Notes under the pieces: generated by a model
Databases searched by the model: none
Told to the model about the DNA's origin: nothing
What the model saw: the letters and a program-made list of their open reading frames with translations, nothing else
From: Anaeroplasma sp.
GTDB taxonomy: Bacteria; Bacillota_I; Bacilli_A; Acholeplasmatales; Anaeroplasmataceae
DNA: 38,319 bases
Direction of reading: 5' to 3'
NCBI GenBank assembly: GCA_022768655.1
Contig: JALEQD010000013.1
Span: 1 to 38,319, forward strand
Translations under genes and position numbers: made by a program
In this document: piece after piece, positions 28,553 through 38,299 of the stretch
How the letters are laid out: every line of letters starts with the position of its first letter
How positions within the stretch are numbered: position 1 is the first letter of the stretch

Positions 28553-31500
28553 TTATGACATTTTTTCTAACAATGCTTTCATTCTAATAAATTTTTTATA
28601 ATATTCACCATAAATTATTTCAAAGCCTTCTTTTCTAGCATTTTCCATATCTTCCTTAGTATCAACATTTGTAACAATCAATATAGAATCATGCTCCTTA
28701 CAAATATTATCTAATTCCTTGATTACCTCAAAGCTATTAGAATGTATATCACACATATAATAATCACATCGTTTGTTATATACATCTATTATATTTTTTG
28801 ATGCAATTTTATGCCCCAATAAACGAATTCTAGCTATTATATTATTATTTGCATCATCAACAATAAATGAAATATATTCATTTGGAATCTTGAAAAAATT
28901 TCTTTGGGTATTTAAAAAACTATAAAAACTATCCTCTATAGTATCATTACTAAGCTCAATAAAAGTGGTTAAGTATCCTTTAATGCTTTCCTTAAACATT
29001 TTTAATTCCTTATATGCATTTAACACAGAATACTTTTCAAGTTCAATTGTTAATCCTCTTCTTTTAACGACTTGATTCATATATTTTCTATCAATATCAT
29101 AATTATCTAGGTTTAAAATTAAATAATATGCAAAAACCTCATTATCCTTAATATTAACTATTTGCTTATATGTTAATCCAAGCTTTCCATAATCTATTGA
29201 TTCAGATATATGTGTAATCAAGCTATTTTCATTAAATCTTTTTTTATGTAAATCACTATCAAAATGACAAATATGATTATCTAAAGTTTTTAATTCCTTA
29301 GCATCAGATAAAGCATCAAGGGCAAGGTTTAGCATTTGACTAGCATCACAAATGCTAGAATGCCTTGCATATCTATAAACTCCTGCATTAAATAATAGCT
29401 TAACACGATGATTTATATTATATAATTCCTGTGAAACATGCTTAAAAATTTGATTGAGCTTTGAATCTATAACTCTTTTATCATTTACATTTGTAAATAA
29501 TATTACAAACCTATCAACCTCTAAATGATAAACATTTGTATAAAAATCATTTTCTAATACCTTAGATATTTCTTTACCAATAGTATAAATCAATTGATTT
29601 GTAAAATTATATCCATATAGCTCTCTATAAATTGAAAAATCAAAAACATCTATTACTGCTAGGCTTAACTTCTTATCATCCATTACTGATTTTATATCAA
29701 CCAATAATTTTACTTCAGTGTTCAATTTTGAAATTGGATTTTTATAAGCTAAATCAATTAAGCTTTGTTTATCATTTTCCATATTTGTTATATCATCAAT
29801 AATACTGATTATTGTTATAACACCATCATTTACCATTGGAAAAAATTGTTCTTTAACCTTGATAATATCATCATTTTTCTTAAATTCATATTCAATTTTA
29901 CAATCATCACTAAGCAGAGTATATAATTGTTCTTGAATTCTTTTGTATTCAATTAGATCTTTTGAATTGATATGATTATAAAATTCATTTATAGTCATAT
30001 CCTCTAATACTCCTAATATTTCACAGGCACGAGGTGAAAAATGAATATAACCATCAATTTCTTCTTTTAAGCCAGATCTCATTTTTTCATTTAAAAAGAA
30101 TAATTTTTTATTATTATATTCAAATTCATCCTGCTTAAGTGAAATCAAAAACCTTAAATTTAGCATTGAGGTAATTAGCTTAAGTGACTCATAAACCATT
30201 TCCTTATCAAGAAATTCTTCATTAGAAAAATAAGCTATAGAGCCTATTGCTGAAATAGAATCATTAAGTGGCATTGCTACAGCATATGGTATTTTTTCAT
30301 ATTCTTTTTTTGTAACAATATCATATTTATACAAAGAATCTTCTGGGCTTATAAATGCATCCTCTTGATAATTCATTGCTTGAAAACTTAAGGTATTTTC
30401 AATATCAGAAAATTCTAATATCTTATCATATACTCTTTCCTTCTTATAATGTAGTCCCAAATATTTACGATTAAAATATAATAAATATACTTCATTAATA
30501 GGAAATTTTTGACATAATGCAATACAACAATTTCTAAATAGCTCTCTAAATTTTAGTTTTAAATCTAAAGAGCTTATTGTATCAAAAACAAACGATAAGG
30601 ATTCAAAGTTTTTTGATACAACAACATTTTTAATAGATTCATATACAACTTCTATTTTATTTTTTACATCAATTTTTTCTTTTTCTTGATTTAAAACTAA
30701 ATTCTTTTCATTAATTATTTCATTTTCTATTTCTTCATTAATAGTAGGAATAATTATTTCTTCTTTATTTTTGCTTTTCTTTTGTGCTTGCCTTTTTTCT
30801 TTTTTTATTCCTTCCAATTCATTTATCTTATTTTGATACTCACGTACAGAAACAATTGTATTAGTTTTTGTATATAAGTCTAACGCTGCATAACAAAAAT
30901 CTATTGCGTCCTTAGGCTCAACATCATCAATATACTCACAATATATACTTTCAATTATACCTGCCTTTTTGTAATCATTTAATAATAAATATGATTTAAT
31001 AAGAAAAGATGCAGCACATATCTTAAAATGATTTTTTAATTCATCATCCTTTAGATACTGATTTCCTTCTAATACTACTTTTGTATAATTTCCAGACTCA
31101 AAATAAATTTTTAATTTATTCAACCCAATAATTGCAAGCTTTTCAAGACACAAATTTGCCTGATAATATGGTTCTAAATCCTTTACAAGCTCCAAATATT
31201 TACTATTTTGATGTTCATTGAAATAGATTTTTGCTAATTCTTCCTTTGCAAAAATCATTTCCTCCTTTGTTAAATCATCATCTAAATATTTTAATAATTC
31301 TTCCTTTGCTTGTGTAGTTTTTCCAGTAGCAAGATAATATTTTATATTATCCTTAATATGAAGAACATGCTTAGATACAGGTAAATATGTATTTTTGATT
31401 TGAATATACTTTTCCACCTGATCATATCTTTTTACATCAATACAAATATCAATTATCGCATCACATATATAAATAATTGAATTTGTTGTTAATTCCTTAA

Positions 31501-31690
31501 ATGTAGGTACAAGTGTAAATAAAATCTTAAGGGCTTCATTTGATTTTCCTATAGTATGAAGAATTATTGCCTTATATGATAATGCAATAATATATTCATC
31601 ACTTTGTTTTACAGTTGAAACTAAGTATAAATCTATTTTCTTTATAGAGGATTGAACCTTATCAAGCTGTAAAATTTCTTGTAAAATCAT
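28553..31690 (-). CDS. large TPR-GAF-PAS protein with degenerate GGDEF and EAL domains
   Basis: TPR-like N-terminus; GAF-like middle; PAS-like GYIHFSPRACEILGVLEDMTINEFYNHI; GGDEF-like domain with LEVDRFVILF in place of the GGDEF motif; EAL-like domain (LGLTYKQIVNIKDNEVFAYYLILNLDNYD) lacking E-A-L. Confidence 0.75.
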   Translation of the reverse strand: MILQEILQLDKVQSSIKKIDLYLVSTVKQSDEYIIALSYKAIILHTIGKSNEALKILFTLVPTFKELTTNSIIYICDAIIDICIDVKRYDQVEKYIQIKNTYLPVSKHVLHIKDNIKYYLATGKTTQAKEELLKYLDDDLTKEEMIFAKEELAKIYFNEHQNSKYLELVKDLEPYYQANLCLEKLAIIGLNKLKIYFESGNYTKVVLEGNQYLKDDELKNHFKICAASFLIKSYLLLNDYKKAGIIESIYCEYIDDVEPKDAIDFCYAALDLYTKTNTIVSVREYQNKINELEGIKKEKRQAQKKSKNKEEIIIPTINEEIENEIINEKNLVLNQEKEKIDVKNKIEVVYESIKNVVVSKNFESLSFVFDTISSLDLKLKFRELFRNCCIALCQKFPINEVYLLYFNRKYLGLHYKKERVYDKILEFSDIENTLSFQAMNYQEDAFISPEDSLYKYDIVTKKEYEKIPYAVAMPLNDSISAIGSIAYFSNEEFLDKEMVYESLKLITSMLNLRFLISLKQDEFEYNNKKLFFLNEKMRSGLKEEIDGYIHFSPRACEILGVLEDMTINEFYNHINSKDLIEYKRIQEQLYTLLSDDCKIEYEFKKNDDIIKVKEQFFPMVNDGVITIISIIDDITNMENDKQSLIDLAYKNPISKLNTEVKLLVDIKSVMDDKKLSLAVIDVFDFSIYRELYGYNFTNQLIYTIGKEISKVLENDFYTNVYHLEVDRFVILFTNVNDKRVIDSKLNQIFKHVSQELYNINHRVKLLFNAGVYRYARHSSICDASQMLNLALDALSDAKELKTLDNHICHFDSDLHKKRFNENSLITHISESIDYGKLGLTYKQIVNIKDNEVFAYYLILNLDNYDIDRKYMNQVVKRRGLTIELEKYSVLNAYKELKMFKESIKGYLTTFIELSNDTIEDSFYSFLNTQRNFFKIPNEYISFIVDDANNNIIARIRLLGHKIASKNIIDVYNKRCDYYMCDIHSNSFEVIKELDNICKEHDSILIVTNVDTKEDMENARKEGFEIIYGEYYKKFIRMKALLEKMS

Positions 31691-31694
31691 TTTT

Positions 31695-32132
31695 TCACCA
31701 CCTAAAATCTATTATTTCTTTAATCATATTTTTTTCATATAATTCGATATTAGTATCATTAATTATTGCATAGCAGCCATTTTCGTATGCGCCAGGATTT
31801 AAAAATAAAATATTATTTTCACTAAATACAATTTGTTTATGTGTATGACCAAATAAAACTATATCAGCCTTAAGCTCTAAAGCTTTATAATATAAATTCA
31901 TATAATTATATTTTACATTATATATATTTCCATGTGTAATAAATATTTTTTTACCATTAATTTCAATTATTTTTTCATTATCGCCTGTAAAATCACAATT
32001 GCCTTTTACATAAATAACATCATCTGAAAGCTTAGAAAAACCTCTATCACCACAATGAAAAACATAATCAAATGATGAAAAATCTATTTTTATATTAGTG
32101 CTATGACTATCACTTAAAACTAAAATCCTCAT
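31695..32132 (-). CDS. YfcE/MJ0936-family metallophosphoesterase
   Basis: ILVLSDSHS; FHCGDRG; VKGNCDF; ITHGNIY; LFGHTHKQ. Confidence 0.93.
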   Translation of the reverse strand: MRILVLSDSHSTNIKIDFSSFDYVFHCGDRGFSKLSDDVIYVKGNCDFTGDNEKIIEINGKKIFITHGNIYNVKYNYMNLYYKALELKADIVLFGHTHKQIVFSENNILFLNPGAYENGCYAIINDTNIELYEKNMIKEIIDFRW

Positions 32133-32703
32133 TACAAATCTCCTTAATTTTTCTTAAAGCCTTAGCTCTATGAGAAATTGTATTTTTTTGTTCTAGTGAT
32201 ACCTCAGCAAATGTTTTTTGAAATTGTTCAATATAAAAATATGGATCATAGCCAAAGCCATTTGTTCCTCTACGCTCATCTATTATTAATCCCTCACAGG
32301 TTTCTGTAACAACCCTATAGGTATTATCAGGATGATAAACACAAATAGCACAAACATATCTAGCCTTTCTATCTTCTACACCTTTTAGTTTTTTTAAAAG
32401 AAGCTTATTATTTTCCTCATCATCATGTCCTGAAGCATACCTAGCTGAATATATACCTGGTTCATTATTTAAAGCTTTAACCTCTAACCCAGAATCATCA
32501 CTTATTGCGATAACATTTAAATCTAATGAAACCTGTCTAGCCTTAATAATGGCATTTTCTTCAAATGTTTTACCATCTTCTATAATTTCCTTATTATAAC
32601 CGATATCCTTTAGTGACATAATTTCATAATCACCATTAGGAAATAAAGATTTAAATTCCCTAACCTTATGCATATTATTTGTAGCAATGACAATCTTTTT
32701 CAT
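32110..32703 (-). CDS. rdgB: XTP/dITP diphosphatase (RdgB/HAM1)
   Basis: IVIATNNMHKVREFKSLF; TFEENAIIKARQ; AISDDSGLEVKALNNEPGIYSARYAS; NGFGYDPYF. Confidence 0.96.
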   Translation of the reverse strand: MKKIVIATNNMHKVREFKSLFPNGDYEIMSLKDIGYNKEIIEDGKTFEENAIIKARQVSLDLNVIAISDDSGLEVKALNNEPGIYSARYASGHDDEENNKLLLKKLKGVEDRKARYVCAICVYHPDNTYRVVTETCEGLIIDERRGTNGFGYDPYFYIEQFQKTFAEVSLEQKNTISHRAKALRKIKEICNEDFSFK

Positions 32704-32760
32704 TTATTTATACCTCTTTATTGATTTTACCACAAAAACAAATAAATTTTATCATTCATA

Positions 32761-33201
32761 TTAAGGATTTATTGTCGAATTTTCATAAATATTATTTTTA
32801 AATACGATATATGTATTATTAAATCCTATTAATTTGTTAGTTTTAATAATTAATTCATAAAAAATATCAAAATCGTAAACTAAGCTTATATATTCATTAA
32901 CATTATAATATACGTCATCATTTATTATTTTATATGAATATAATTCTAATCCATTTATTGCCATAGATGAATAGCCTATTGGTAAATAATTGAAATTTAA
33001 TGTATATAAATCAAAAACATCCTTAGGATCGTTTATTATTAATTCTACATTTACTAATTCTATAATTTCATCTTCTATATTATAAGCATATGCTTTACTA
33101 CCTTTTAACCTTGTAGTATCATAATTAATACTACTATTATAACAGCTAGATAGTATAAGGAAAAATAAAATATTTAACAATAGGATTTTTATTTTTTTCA
33201 T
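32761..33201 (-). CDS. hypothetical lipoprotein
   Basis: Signal peptide with lipobox-like LSSC (MKKIKILLLNILFFLILSSCYNSS). Confidence 0.55.
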   Translation of the reverse strand: MKKIKILLLNILFFLILSSCYNSSINYDTTRLKGSKAYAYNIEDEIIELVNVELIINDPKDVFDLYTLNFNYLPIGYSSMAINGLELYSYKIINDDVYYNVNEYISLVYDFDIFYELIIKTNKLIGFNNTYIVFKNNIYENSTINP

Positions 33202-33276
33202 CTATATTCACCAAAATAGATTATGATGACAAAAATAAAAATATGGTATATAATAAAAAAAACGAGGTGTTATTTT

Positions 33277-33744
33277 ATGAGTAAGGCAGTATATCCTGGT
33301 TCCTTTGATCCAATAACAAATGGACATTTAGATATTATTAAAAGAGCAGCAAAAATGTTTGATGAACTACATATCCTTGTTTCATACAACATAGATAAAA
33401 AATCAATGTATAATATCGAAGATAGAATTGAAATGATTAAAAGATCAACAAAAAATCTAAAAAATGTAGTTATTTCAACCTCTAACGATTTAGTAGTTAA
33501 TTATTGCAAGGAAAATAAAATCACTGTAATAGTAAGAGGAATAAGAAATTTCTTAGATTATGAAAATGAATTTTCTCTACATCAATATAATAAAGAAATA
33601 TATAATGATATTGATACTGTATTATTAATGCCTTCCTTAGAAAATCTAATTGTATCATCTTCTTCTATAAAAGAATTAATGAAATTTAATCATCCTGTAG
33701 ATAAATACGTACCAGAAGAAATATTAGATATATTATATAAATAA
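33277..33744 (+). CDS. coaD: phosphopantetheine adenylyltransferase
   Basis: AVYPGSFDPITNGHLDIIKRA; VIVRGIRNFLDYENEFSLHQYNKEI; IVSSSSIKEL. Start moved to ATG 33277 after GAGGTG SD. Confidence 0.97.
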   Translation: MSKAVYPGSFDPITNGHLDIIKRAAKMFDELHILVSYNIDKKSMYNIEDRIEMIKRSTKNLKNVVISTSNDLVVNYCKENKITVIVRGIRNFLDYENEFSLHQYNKEIYNDIDTVLLMPSLENLIVSSSSIKELMKFNHPVDKYVPEEILDILYK

Positions 33745-33746
33745 TC

Positions 33747-33773
33747 GCCATAGCTAAAGTTCTAAGCTATGGC
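33747..33773. terminator. bidirectional terminator
   Basis: GCCATAGCT...AGCTATGGC between convergent genes. Confidence 0.8.
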
Positions 33774-33778
33774 TTATT

Positions 33779-35074
33779 TTATTTTTTACTATAGTTTTTA
33801 TAATAACATCCTATTATTTTATCCTTTGATTTAAAAAATATATCAACTAAATCTGGATCAAAGAGAGTCCCTGAGCCTTCTTCTATTATTTTAAAGCATT
33901 TATCTAGTGGCATTGCATCACGATAACATCTTTTAGAAGATATTGCATCAAAAACATCCACAATGGACATAACTCTTGCATGAAGTGGTATTTCTAAAGC
34001 CTTTAATCCATCAGGATATCCCATTCCATTCCATTTTTCATGATGAAATCTTGCAACCTCATATGCTATTTTTTTATATTCATCATCATCTAAAACTGAA
34101 AATGTTTCATTGATTATTTCTCCACCAACACTTGAATGTTTTTTCATAATTTCAAATTCTTCTTCTGTTAATTTACCAGGCTTTTGCAAAATATAATCTG
34201 GTGTTGATATTTTACCTATATCATGCATTGGTGCTGCCTCAATTACTCTTTGAATATAATCCCTTGATAATATTCCATAATATTTTGGATCCTTTTTCAT
34301 TTCATTAAGCATCACTTTTATGTAATCTTTTGTTCTGATTATATGACCACCAGTACTATTATCTCTAGTTTCAACCAAAACTGAAAAACAAGTTACAATA
34401 TCATCATTATATTGTTTTAGTCTAACAAATGAAGGATTTTCGAAATCAACATATATAAATACAATAGCTACAATGGGAAGTAAGCTACTAATTAAAATTT
34501 CAGGAAATATAATTTGAATTATAAAAATTAATAATGATATCGCAATATAAATATAAATAGATCTTTTTTTATTCTTACTTATCGTTTTTCTATGTAATAT
34601 CATAATGGTAATAATGGATATAAACATAAAAACAACAATTCCAAAAGTTATATAAACGGAAATTCCCATAGAATAACTTGTTAGATTACCATCAATGTAA
34701 TACAACTGAGGAATGAAACAAGCCATCAATATTATAAACACTGTAGTAAAACTAATTGTACTTAATATTTTTTTTCTATTTAAGCCAACTAATATATCAT
34801 ACATATAAAGAAAAATAAGCATACTATTTATTAGCATGGTAACAAGGAATATACAATGTAGTAATAAATTTACCCAATCATAAACAATATCTCTATTATT
34901 TACTGTCCAAGCCGTAATACCATCAAAGGCTACTGATATGGGAGATATTATTAATAGTGTTAAAAAATAAGGATTTAGCCTTATTTTTTTATTTTTAATC
35001 ATATTTGCTAAATATGAAAATAGAAAAAATAATGAAACAAGTATACATCCAATTTGAAGCTTAAATTCGAACAT
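33779..35074 (-). CDS. multi-TM HD-GYP domain protein (putative c-di-GMP phosphodiesterase)
   Basis: About seven N-terminal TM segments; MHDIGKISTPDYILQKPGKLTEEEFEIMKKHSSVGGEII; FHHEKWNGMGYPDGLKALEIPLHARVMSIVDVFDAIS. Confidence 0.92.
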   Translation of the reverse strand: MFEFKLQIGCILVSLFFLFSYLANMIKNKKIRLNPYFLTLLIISPISVAFDGITAWTVNNRDIVYDWVNLLLHCIFLVTMLINSMLIFLYMYDILVGLNRKKILSTISFTTVFIILMACFIPQLYYIDGNLTSYSMGISVYITFGIVVFMFISIITIMILHRKTISKNKKRSIYIYIAISLLIFIIQIIFPEILISSLLPIVAIVFIYVDFENPSFVRLKQYNDDIVTCFSVLVETRDNSTGGHIIRTKDYIKVMLNEMKKDPKYYGILSRDYIQRVIEAAPMHDIGKISTPDYILQKPGKLTEEEFEIMKKHSSVGGEIINETFSVLDDDEYKKIAYEVARFHHEKWNGMGYPDGLKALEIPLHARVMSIVDVFDAISSKRCYRDAMPLDKCFKIIEEGSGTLFDPDLVDIFFKSKDKIIGCYYKNYSKK

Positions 35075-35167
35075 AAGTAACCACCTCTAATCATCTAAAT
35101 TTTGTAACAATTATAATATATGTTTTAAATTATAATTTTAATAGATAATATAATTATAAATAGTAAA

Positions 35168-35392
35168 TTATGATTCAATTTGAGAATCTAAAAACATGTT
35201 TGCTTGAACTTGATCTGCAAAATCTATTAAATCTTCTAAAAATCTTTCAAAAACAATATCATATGCTTCCTTATCATCAACTATCTTAATTAAAATTGCA
35301 GTCACTCCTCTAATTAAATCATTTAATATTTCCTCTACTGTACCATTTAATTCTGTAAAAACTGAATTATCCTTCGATTTAATTGAAATCAT
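35168..35392 (-). CDS. hypothetical protein (74 aa)
   Basis: Complete short ORF with an SD-like AGAGGAAAAAT upstream. Confidence 0.45.
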   Translation of the reverse strand: MISIKSKDNSVFTELNGTVEEILNDLIRGVTAILIKIVDDKEAYDIVFERFLEDLIDFADQVQANMFLDSQIES

Positions 35393-35407
35393 ATTTTTCC
35401 TCTTTTT

Positions 35408-35974
35408 TCAATCTTTTATTTTTTTTACATATTGACTTAATTTTTTATATATTGGAATCATGCATTCCTCATTTGTATATTTATATGCATCATCTAAATC
35501 AACCCATTTCAAACCACTATTTTCATCAGGCTTTATTTTAAGTTCTGAAGTATCATTTGCTTGAAGAAGATATGTCATATTAAAATGTAGATGTGAATTA
35601 ACAAATTTATCATTTTTAATATGATAGCTAACTGGTAATATTTCAATTGAAATAGGACTAGAGGATAATAGCTTGATATCATCTATACCACTTTCTTCCT
35701 TCGCTTCTTTTAATGCTACCTTTGATTGATCCTTTTCTCCATCAGAATGACCACCAAGCCATCCCCAATTTTTATAAATATTATGAAAATTAAATAATAC
35801 CTTTGTTTTATCCTGATTAACTATCCAAGCAGATGAGCTTAAGTGTCCTATGAGATTATCTCTATCTAATGATTTATCCTTATAGGTATTAATGAATTCT
35901 AAGAATAATTTGTAATCTATTTTTTCTTGTTCGCATGAAGGAATAAAATTCTTTAAATCTGTTATATAATCCAT
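35408..35974 (-). CDS. Nudix hydrolase
   Basis: GWLGGHSDGEKDQSKVALKEAKEESGI Nudix box; start at ATG 35974 (MDYITDLKNF) with SD AAGGTGG. Confidence 0.85.
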   Translation of the reverse strand: MDYITDLKNFIPSCEQEKIDYKLFLEFINTYKDKSLDRDNLIGHLSSSAWIVNQDKTKVLFNFHNIYKNWGWLGGHSDGEKDQSKVALKEAKEESGIDDIKLLSSSPISIEILPVSYHIKNDKFVNSHLHFNMTYLLQANDTSELKIKPDENSGLKWVDLDDAYKYTNEECMIPIYKKLSQYVKKIKD

Positions 35975-36096
35975 AATTGCCACCTTTTTTGTATAATTAT
36001 ACCAAAAAAATAATATAAATTTCAAAAAAAATTGATATTTTATATAATTATGATATAATTTATTGTTGTAAAACAAAAATAAAGGGGTAAATTAAA

Positions 36097-36669
36097 ATGA
36101 AAGAATTTGTAATCGAAACAAGTGCTAGACACGTTCATGTAACTCAAGAGGTTCTTGAAAAATTATTTGGTGCTAACCAAGAATTAACAGTTAAAAAGGA
36201 ATTAAGCCAACCTGGTCAATTCGCTTCTAATCAAAAGGTAACTGTTGTAGGTCCTAAGGGCTCATTATCATGCTCAATTTTAGGTCCATGTCGTAATGTT
36301 AATCAAGTTGAGGTTTCATTCTCTGATGCTAGAACATTAGGTGTTGTTGCACCTGTAAGGGAATCAGGAGATGTATTGGGTTCTGCTCCTTGTAAATTAG
36401 TAGGTCCTGCTGGTGAAGTTGAACTTACAGAGGGTGTAATTGTTGCTAAAAGACATATCCATATGACTCCAGCTGATGCAAAAGAGTTTGGTGTTGAAAA
36501 TGGTCAAATCGTAAATGTTAAGGTTTTAAATGAAACTGGTAGACAATTAGTATTTGGTGATACAGTTGTTCGTGTTTCTGAAAAATATGCATTAGCAATG
36601 CATGTTGATACAGATGAATCAAATGCAGGCGCTTTATCAGGCGTTGTAATGGGTACAATTGTAAAGTAA
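36097..36669 (+). CDS. pduL: phosphate propanoyltransferase / phosphotransacetylase PduL
   Basis: ETSARHVHVTQEVLEKLFG; GPCRNVNQVEVSFSDARTLGV; VAKRHIHMTPADAKEFGV. Confidence 0.93.
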   Translation: MKEFVIETSARHVHVTQEVLEKLFGANQELTVKKELSQPGQFASNQKVTVVGPKGSLSCSILGPCRNVNQVEVSFSDARTLGVVAPVRESGDVLGSAPCKLVGPAGEVELTEGVIVAKRHIHMTPADAKEFGVENGQIVNVKVLNETGRQLVFGDTVVRVSEKYALAMHVDTDESNAGALSGVVMGTIVK

Positions 36670-36692
36670 TATTTTATAGTAATTGATAATGT

Positions 36693-36716
36693 AAAAAGTG
36701 GCTGATGCCACTTTTT
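36693..36716 (+). terminator. intrinsic terminator of pduL
   Basis: AAAAAGTGGC-TGAT-GCCACTTTTTATTTTT. Confidence 0.85.
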
Positions 36717-36826
36717 ATTTTTATATCTATTTATGCTTCAATTTCTATTTCTTTAAGCATTAGAATCATTAAGTATAGAAAAATAGCTGTTAAGATAATT
36801 TTTTAATTTCATAACAGCCTCTAATA

Positions 36827-37084
36827 TCATATAATTATTTTAACAATTTCACCATTACTACTTTTAATATCTACTAATGTAAAATGACCATTTTCTTTAA
36901 TATATTTTCTTATTGTTTTATAAAAGCATTATGAATTCTCTTTGAATGTCATTATTTCTTGTTTGGTCTTTTCATCACTTATTTGCTTTAAACCCAAAGA
37001 ATAGATCCATTTCCATTTAATTAATCTAGTTGGTATTCGCAAATGAAATTTTTTTCCATCGCCATTTTTAATTATTATTTTCAT
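36827..37084 (-). pseudogene. small protein gene interrupted by an in-frame TAA
   Basis: MKIIIKNGDGKKFHLRIPTRLIKWKWIYSLGLKQISDEKTKQEIMTFKENS*CFYKTIRKYIKENGHFTLVDIKSSNGEIVKIII* in a single frame, by manual translation. Confidence 0.55.
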
Positions 37085-37144
37085 ATTACTCAACCATAAT
37101 TACAATATAATCTTTAGTATGAATACCTACTGGATCAACATTTT

Positions 37145-37172
37145 ATAAAAAAAGATGTGTTCAATGAACACA
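37145..37172 (-). terminator. intrinsic terminator after the DUF1540 gene
   Basis: Minus strand TGTGTTCA-T-TGAACACATCTTTTTTT. Confidence 0.85.
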
Positions 37173-37196
37173 CCAGTTTTAAATTGAATTATTGAA

Positions 37197-37523
37197 TTAA
37201 CGAAGCTTAAAGCTGTCACATTGTGTTTCGCTTCTATACTTTGCATTTTCATTACCAATATTAATGATTTTTGCTTCACAATAATTGTCCTTGTTATATG
37301 CACAGTAATTAGCACTACAGCTTACATAAATAGATGTATCTGCAGTCATTTCCTTTGCCATTTCCTTCATTAAATTCTCATTGTCATGAGGATTTTTAAA
37401 TGACTGACAAAATGTTCCAATTTTACTTTTAGCAAACAAACCCTCAATATCAATATTATTTTTTGAGCAATGGCTTTTTTCATTATAGCCACAGGTTTTT
37501 GCACTACAATTAACACATACCAT
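37197..37523 (-). CDS. DUF1540-type protein with two Cys-rich repeats
   Basis: CVNCSAKTCGYNEKSHCSKNNIDIEG and VSCSANYCAYNKDNYCEAKIINIG; start at ATG 37523 after AAAGGAATG. Confidence 0.85.
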   Translation of the reverse strand: MVCVNCSAKTCGYNEKSHCSKNNIDIEGLFAKSKIGTFCQSFKNPHDNENLMKEMAKEMTADTSIYVSCSANYCAYNKDNYCEAKIINIGNENAKYRSETQCDSFKLR

Positions 37524-37567
37524 AGTATCATTCCTTTCTAATACTAGTATGTCCATTATAGTTTAAT

Positions 37568-38299
37568 CTATACGCTTTTTTTGTCGCCTTCTAGTAATTT
37601 AACGATTTTATTATTAAAAATAAAACAGATTAATGCAAGCACAAAAGATATAGAACCTAAAATAATCGCAATATGATATGCACCAGTAATCAAAGATGAA
37701 CCTAAAAATACTGTAACGATTGTCATTGGAATTCTTGCGATTAAATTAATAATAGTAAATTTCAATGGGGTTATTTTTGTAAAGGGAGCCACAAAGGATA
37801 CAATATCCTTTGGTAGTGCAGGTATTAATAAATAGCCAAACATTAATACCTCACACCTTGTTTCATTTTTCAAAAATCTTGATTCCTTAATTTTATCAGG
37901 GTCTATAAACAATGCCAAAAATCTTACCCCAAACAATTTAATTAAAAAATAAACACATAATCCACCTAGTGTTTGCCCAACAACACATAATATTACCGCA
38001 ACTGCTGGACTAAACATTACTCCTGAAATCATAACAATAGGGCCTGAAGGAATAATAGCAAAAATAGTTTGAATTATTTGAGCCAAAATAATAGCAAGCC
38101 AGCTCCATGAGCCTAAATTATTTATTCTACCAATAATATAATTACGATATTCTTCATCATTTTGAATTTTTAAAAAAACAGGAAAAAGCTTAATTGTACC
38201 ATATATTAATGCACCAATTAATAAAATTAGTATTATTATTTGAATAATCATTCTAATAATTTTATACTTTTTCTTTCTTTTTTCAGTTAATTCCTCCAT
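37568..38299 (-). CDS. TVP38/TMEM64 family (DedA-like) membrane protein
   Basis: PSGPIVMISGVMFSPAVAVILCVVGQTLGGLCVYFLIKLFG; LIPALPKDIVSFVAPFTKITPLKF. ATG at 38299 has SD GGAAGTG. Confidence 0.9.
   Translation of the reverse strand: MEELTEKRKKKYKIIRMIIQIIILILLIGALIYGTIKLFPVFLKIQNDEEYRNYIIGRINNLGSWSWLAIILAQIIQTIFAIIPSGPIVMISGVMFSPAVAVILCVVGQTLGGLCVYFLIKLFGVRFLALFIDPDKIKESRFLKNETRCEVLMFGYLLIPALPKDIVSFVAPFTKITPLKFTIINLIARIPMTIVTVFLGSSLITGAYHIAIILGSISFVLALICFIFNNKIVKLLEGDKKSV

Noticed and set aside
37127-37315. Minus-strand 62-aa ORF overlapping the DUF1540 gene
   Set aside because: Out of frame with the conserved Cys-rich repeats and running through the terminator.
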